This document shows positions 6,001 to 8,977 of a stretch of DNA of 8,977 nt, in pieces. Within the stretch, counting starts at the first letter, position 1, and every line of letters starts with the position of its first letter. The translations under genes and the position numbers were made by a program. Source of the stretch: an uncultured Clostridia bacterium (GTDB lineage: Bacteria > Bacillota > Clostridia > Christensenellales > UBA1242); assembly GCA_934771675.1 (NCBI GenBank), contig CAKVMF010000032.1:1-8977 (forward strand). Direction: 5' to 3'. Below the pieces are notes generated by a model that saw only the letters and a list, made by a program, of their open reading frames with translations, had not been told where the DNA came from and made no database searches.

Positions 6001-8977
6001 AAGTTTTGGTCCAACCGTTGTGAGAGTGTATGATGCATAGCCTAATGTTTCAGAAAAATCAACTTCATCTCCAGTGCAGTAGAATGTTAAGAAGAATTTT
6101 TGGTTAATTTCATCATAGAAATATTTTTTGCTGTTAATTGCAACATATTGTCTTGTTACAATCATATATTCAGCATCTCTTTTCAAGTTAAATTTAACAT
6201 TTGAACCATTAAGACAAAATTCTGTTTCATAATCAACTTCATCAGAAAAGACATCACTTGCACTTTCAGGTGATTGATTTAATGTTTTATATGATTTGTT
6301 ATTGTAAAAATAATAATCTTTTTGATTGTATGTGTAAGTGTAGTATTCAATATTTGTGTCATTAACAATCATGTTGTTTCTTTGCAAACCAAATGTTTTT
6401 GATGTTTTTTGCAATTGTGAGGTGCTTAACTCTACAGCTTTCGTGCTTAATGGTTTGATTAATTTTATTGTAGCACTGTGCAAATAGGTGTCATAAACTT
6501 CAGTTCCAAATGAAAGTTCAGCAGTTTGATTGACTTTATCAATGCTTGCAGTGGCAAAGTTTGCAACAACAAATTTATTTCCAGAAATACCAACAATACG
6601 TTTGTTTATTAAGTAATTTTGAACGATTGAAAGCTTTTTATCTGCATCAAAAATATTGTAGTAAGTTTTGTTTGTAACAGTTTTTTCGTCATCAAACTTG
6701 TAGTTGCTTTTCGTTGAAGTAAATTCAAGCCCACTTAATGAAATTGGACCTGCTTGACCAGAAACATAAACATAGCCATTGAATACCAAAACGTTATAAA
6801 CACTCATCGTTTGAGAAGCTTCAATTTCTGTTGGGTCAGGGTTACTTGTAACTTCTTGCAAATAGTTAACATCACTTGCATTTGTTGAATAGTGGATTTC
6901 TTCAAGTTTTAAAAGGTCATAAGTTGTTGTTCCATCAACATCAACTTCAGCCATCATATCAAATGAATCTACTGACTTGTAAATTCTACAAATTGTTTCT
7001 GTTCCGTCTTCACCTGAATATCTGCTTAATGAGTGATATGTGTAAACTTTTTGAACGCCACCTTCAGTTCGTCTTAATGAATTTATACCACTATTAACTT
7101 TTGTTACGTCATGAACACCTTTTTCAAGGTTAAGGTAATAATATTTATTGATTTGTTTCTTTTCACTCAAAGTTACTGTCTTCAAAATCATGCTGTTTTC
7201 AGCATTACTATTTTCATAAATTGCTGTTGAAATAGTATTATCGGTAACAACATTGTATTTTTGAATTGTAACATTGCTAGGCAATACAAACGAAGCATAA
7301 ACTGTTGTTCTTATGCAACCAAGAGAATCTACATATGATGAAACCGTTTTGATAACTTCATAAGAAATACCAACTTTGGTTGGGTCCACAATTTTTCCAT
7401 TGTCATTAGCATAAACGTTAACAACAAGGGAAGTATCTTTATCAAATTTTGTTCCAAGAAGGGAAACATTTGGTAAATCTAATGTTTGATAAAGATTTTC
7501 AGCAACAAAATTTGTGCTCAAATTATTTTGAGCGTCATAAATATTTAATTTGCTGTCAATGTAGTAGGTAAGACCGTTATATGTAAATGATGTTTGGTCT
7601 GGTCTTAAATAAAGTATACCGCCAAGGGCTTCCTTTACAACAACGGCATAAATTTGAGATTTTTTAAGAACATTGTTTTGCAAAACTGAAATTATACCGT
7701 TTTCATTTTGTCCAAGTGGTCTATCTGAAACGTATGTTCCATAGAATTTATAGTTATTTTCAGAATCAATAACTTTTTCAAAATCAACATATGAGCCATA
7801 TGGAAGATTTGAAATTGTAAATTTAGATCCATCAACACTACCTTTGTAACCATATGGTGCACTAACAGTGTCATAAGCAGGAATTTTTTCTCTATTCTTG
7901 TTATAAACACTGAATAACACGCCAGAAAGTTTTGCATCTTTTGAATTTAAGATAGAATCTGAATCATAAATAGTTCCTGAAACTGTAAAATTGTTTACTT
8001 TAACAAAATTTGCATAGAACACATAACCATCAAAGTCACTATTTGCTGTAACATAAAGTGTGCTAGGGAAGTTTACGTTTGAACCACGGTTTTCTGCTCC
8101 AAGCAACTCAAAAAGTCTATATTGTGGGTAACTTGAAAAATTATTAACAACTTCTGCACTTGTTTTTGAACCAAAGTTAATAGCAGTAAAATATTTTGTT
8201 GTGAGATTCAATTTGTAAAGGTTGAAACCCCCAACATTTTTATAAACTCTTACATACATGCCATTAACACGTTTTTCTTGCCAGCAGCCATCACTTAAAT
8301 TGTGAACATAAAGTTTGAATTTTTTGTTTGCTGAATCATAGTTAAAATAGTTTGCCGCTTGATCATATTGTTCACCATCAGGAACAGGTTCATATTTTGC
8401 ACCATCATATCCAAACAATGAATTGAATCCACTTGTTGGATCTTCAAATTGGTCATAGTAATATGTTCCGTAAATTGTTCCTTTGATTACAGCAGAATTG
8501 GTTTGCTTTTTGTTTGCTGACCATGAACCATATGCATAGTCAATTCCGTTGCCGTCTGCTGCTTTTGCAAATTCTCTTGAAACTTCAACCAATCTTCCTT
8601 CAGGAAAATAACCTGAAAGTCTAGACAAATATTCTTTTTGGGTGGTTGTTGAATATGTGTTCTTTTTCTCAAAGAAATAGAATTTAGATTTATCGTAGGT
8701 AAGTGAACCATAATCAATAACTGAACTATTTGATGAATTTGATTCAAATGAAAGTCTAATTGCATTAAAACTGGTTGTTTTTGAGTAGACTGAATCACCA
8801 CGTCCTCCATAAGTCAAACTTTGGTTGGTGAGTGTGTTGCTCAAACTTAGGTTCATTCCAAGGTTTGGAACAGCTTTAACGCGAATTTTTCTTGATGTTA
8901 AACCAGCATTAACAATAGGGTTGAAACTCAAATAGAATCTGTGGTCACTTGAGCCTGCGTTTGCATAGCTGCCAGAA
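1..8977 (-). CDS. Giant putative extracellular repeat protein, internal fragment (both ends missing)
   Basis: One frame of the minus strand (codons 8974-8976 down to 1-3; base 8977 belongs to the preceding codon) stays open for 2992 codons. In DNA of this base composition a random frame meets a stop every 15-20 codons, so the gene is certain although neither its start nor its stop is visible. The product is not recognised as a whole. It is rich in Ser, Thr, Asn, Asp, Lys and Tyr, poor in Cys (16) and Trp (6), and shows alternating beta-strand patterns with short polar turns (DNG, NNK, DGS). No hydrophobic run is long enough to cross a membrane. One prealbumin-like domain (residues 328-418) and several diverged internal repeats are visible. 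These traits fit giant secreted or wall-attached proteins of low-GC Gram-positive bacteria, so adhesion or surface structure is the inferred role. The signal peptide would lie beyond base 8977 and any anchor beyond base 1. Internal Met codons are not credible starts, because the frame is open and protein-like upstream of all of them. Confidence 0.95.
559..819 (-). other. Possible InlB-like / bacterial Ig-type repeat region (residues 2720-2806)
   Basis: The segment reads as a strand ending YLECGEESVVIMASP, then FDGNIFYRLKEWKVYV with Trp2753, a T-rich loop, then YSAVCRFTSQNPGYFLFLPVYE. The order (charged strand, V-x-I-x-A, F-x-x-W, then a strand ending in F-x-P-V-Y-E) resembles divergent InlB B-repeat or similar bacterial repeat domains of Gram-positive surface proteins. 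It holds two of the 16 Cys (2727, 2783). The match is by general pattern only, so the assignment is tentative. Confidence 0.3.
568..587 (-). repeat. 20-bp direct repeat, copy 2 (encodes VYERVY)
   Basis: This is identical to bases 1177-1196 and in the same frame (residues 2798-2803). It is the closing strand of the possible InlB-like region, leading into VYSISLAIEV. A single conserved strand of two related modules, or a small local gene conversion, would both explain it. Confidence 0.6.
913..928 (-). repeat. 16-bp direct repeat, copy 2 (encodes AGLTS)
   Basis: This is the second occurrence of tgatgttaaaccagca, 7980 bases (2660 codons) from the first and in the same frame (residues 2684-2688). 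Similar strands follow both copies, which weakly supports related modules near each end of the fragment. Confidence 0.4.
1177..1196 (-). repeat. 20-bp direct repeat, copy 1 (encodes VYERVY)
   Basis: The plus-strand string ataaactctttcataaacag is identical to bases 568-587. Both copies are in the same frame and encode Val-Tyr-Glu-Arg-Val-Tyr (residues 2595-2600 here). The copies are 609 bases apart, exactly 203 codons. Flanking residues differ (SVYERVYIMKSG here, LPVYERVYSISL in the other copy). Confidence 0.6.
1318..1413 (-). other. Short charged helical segment (residues 2522-2553)
   Basis: This stretch (NSEKYRDIYMLAEVYASLSD followed by EEKDSYHGLIKD) has Leu, Ile, Tyr and Ala at helix-like spacing, charged residues between them and no Thr. 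It is one of few clearly helical stretches in an otherwise beta-type sequence. It may be a helical hairpin or an insertion between two beta modules. No family is recognised. Confidence 0.35.
3025..3165 (-). repeat. FKLYV...CW module, copy 2 (residues 1938-1984)
   Basis: The motif order is GSEFD, LTYYYK, a DNT turn, FKLYVYN, then D-x-C-W-x-E (Cys1967, Trp1968) and a closing strand VHLRKV. It parallels the module at 8245-8376 almost residue by residue, with one residue fewer before FKLYV. The conserved Cys-Trp pair stands out because the whole fragment has only 16 Cys and 6 Trp. Residues around 2607-2618 (KFTELV...SCAIW) could be a third, more decayed copy. Confidence 0.7.
3778..3948 (-). repeat. 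SFGTE module, copy 2 (residues 1677-1733)
   Basis: The motifs run VIG-x3-N-x-LVV (Gly1682, Val1689-1690), FAIGN, a Lys-Val loop, SFGTE (residues 1708-1712), ATLK and a Ser-rich loop SSSSD. It matches the module at 6439-6606 in motif order and in the Gly-to-SFGTE spacing of 26. The two SFGTE stretches use different codons (tcg ttt ggc aca gag here, tca ttt gga act gaa there), so any duplication is old. A Tyr triplet at residues 1671-1673 precedes it. Residues 1308-1333 (NKYVV...DFGD) may be a third, weaker relative. Confidence 0.55.
4912..4980 (-). other. Gly-rich and acidic linker (residues 1333-1355)
   Basis: The chain changes character here: two His, then GAGGIGG, then an acidic cluster DSDEDES, before a new Tyr-Tyr strand begins. 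The rest of the protein has few Gly runs and no other acidic cluster this dense. A flexible, exposed link between two structured parts is the simplest reading. A metal-binding loop is possible from the His and Asp/Glu content but has no further support. Confidence 0.5.
6439..6606 (-). repeat. SFGTE module, copy 1 (residues 791-846)
   Basis: This segment carries the strand IVG-x3-N-x-FVV (Gly796, Val803-804), then FA, a Lys-containing loop, SFGTE (residues 822-826) and a closing strand SATIKL. The same order occurs at residues 1677-1733, and the distance from the first Gly to the Ser of SFGTE is exactly 26 residues in both. A Tyr-Tyr strand (residues 772-773) lies just N-terminal, as it does in copy 2. 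I infer a duplicated and diverged beta module. I do not recognise it as any named family. Confidence 0.55.
7723..7995 (-). other. Carboxypeptidase-regulatory / Cna-B-like beta-sandwich domain (residues 328-418)
   Basis: The domain opens with a strand of the form V-S-G-T-I-Y-D, followed by a polar loop and LSGVLFSVYN. It then has a GSVDGSKFTISNLPYGSY segment and a final strand FYGTYVSD. The order V-x-G-x-[VI]-Y-D, then A/L-x-G-V-x-F-x-V, then D-G-x-F-x-I-x-N-L-P-x-G-x-Y is characteristic of carboxypeptidase-regulatory-like and Cna-B/SpaA-like domains. These prealbumin-like beta sandwiches act as stalk units in Gram-positive surface proteins and pilins. Whether the Lys and Asn/Glu of an intramolecular isopeptide bond are present cannot be judged by eye. 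This is the only stretch in the fragment that I can tie to a known fold with some assurance. Confidence 0.6.
8245..8376 (-). repeat. FKLYV...CW module, copy 1 (residues 201-244)
   Basis: The segment starts G-x-x-[YF]-D (GEQYD), continues with an aromatic strand (NYFNYD), a turn rich in Asn/Lys, the strand FKLYV, then N-x-x-D-x-C-W-x-E (Cys231, Trp232). The same order of motifs recurs at 3025-3165. The upstream flanks may be related too: FNSLFGYDGAKYEPV here against YYSFNGIDMKFV before copy 2. At DNA level the FKLYV core agrees at about 19 of 21 bases. I read it as one diverged beta module used twice. Its function is unknown. Confidence 0.7.
8791..8802 (-). other. RGDS tetrapeptide in the giant protein
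   Basis: Codons cgt ggt gat tca encode Arg-Gly-Asp-Ser at residues 59-62, in the context YGGRGDSVYS. The flanking Gly and Ser residues suggest an exposed turn between two beta strands. RGD(S) is the integrin-recognition motif of fibronectin and of some bacterial adhesins. It is the only RGD in the 2992 residues read. A tripeptide can easily occur by chance in a protein this long, so the motif is certain but its function is not. Confidence 0.4.
8893..8908 (-). repeat. 16-bp direct repeat, copy 1 (encodes AGLTS)
   Basis: The plus-strand string tgatgttaaaccagca is shared with bases 913-928. Both encode Ala-Gly-Leu-Thr-Ser in frame (residues 24-28 here) and are followed by a similar basic strand (RKIRVKAV here, AYKVKSTN there). 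A match of this length could be chance in a gene with biased codon use. Confidence 0.4.

Noticed and set aside
8487..8810. Minus-strand ORF of 107 codons, with similar ones at 276-539, 2109-2372, 3513-3758, 4014-4490 and 7692-7937
   Set aside because: All are shifted relative to the frame that is open across the window. Their translations are rich in Gln, His, Leu and Met, typical of a shifted reading of AT-rich coding DNA.
1..8977. Sortase LPxTG motif, signal peptide or transmembrane anchor
   Set aside because: None is seen in the translated fragment. LPYGS at residues 391-395 belongs to the prealbumin-like domain. Any such signals would lie outside the window.
1..8977. CRISPR array, tRNA/rRNA genes, insertion sequences or internal promoters
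   Set aside because: No regularly spaced identical repeats, no structured RNA signature and no inverted-repeat-bounded element was seen. AT-rich promoter-like boxes inside a coding frame are expected by chance.

Overview
The window is one piece of a single very large protein-coding gene on the minus strand. Reading the reverse complement from base 8976 down to base 1 gives 2992 consecutive sense codons without a stop. Neither the true start nor the true stop is inside the window, so the gene is longer than 9 kb and the protein is larger than about 340 kDa. There is no intergenic space, no RNA gene, and no promoter or terminator. Residue numbers below count from the first complete codon in the window (8974-8976 = residue 1), not from the real N-terminus. 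Codon i covers bases 8977-3i to 8979-3i.

The visible protein looks extracellular and beta-rich. It is dominated by Ser, Thr, Asn, Asp, Lys and Tyr, with only about 16 Cys and 6 Trp, and has no membrane-spanning segment. From N- to C-terminal (right to left in the window) I see: an RGDS tetrapeptide (residues 59-62); a first FKLYV...CW module (201-244); a domain resembling the carboxypeptidase-regulatory / Cna-B prealbumin-like fold (328-418); a long run of divergent beta modules whose strands often carry a Tyr-Tyr pair, densest at residues 1206-2089; a Gly-rich then acidic linker (1333-1355); a second copy of the FKLYV...CW module (1938-1984); a short helical charged segment (2522-2553); and a C-terminal part with a possible InlB-like repeat region (2720-2806). 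Several pairs of segments are recognisably related to each other, so the protein appears to have grown by duplication of modules that have since diverged.

The source is probably a low-GC Gram-positive bacterium: G+C is about 30-35% in sampled lines, Arg is mostly AGA, and all six Trp codons are TGG with no in-frame TGA, which argues against a Mycoplasma-type code. An uncultured gut Bacilli/Mollicutes-related lineage is a reasonable guess but cannot be proved here. The likely role is a giant secreted or surface-attached protein (adhesin or surface-layer type). This is inferred from composition and architecture; no enzyme active site or named family covers most of it. No neighbouring gene is visible, so nothing can be said about an operon.
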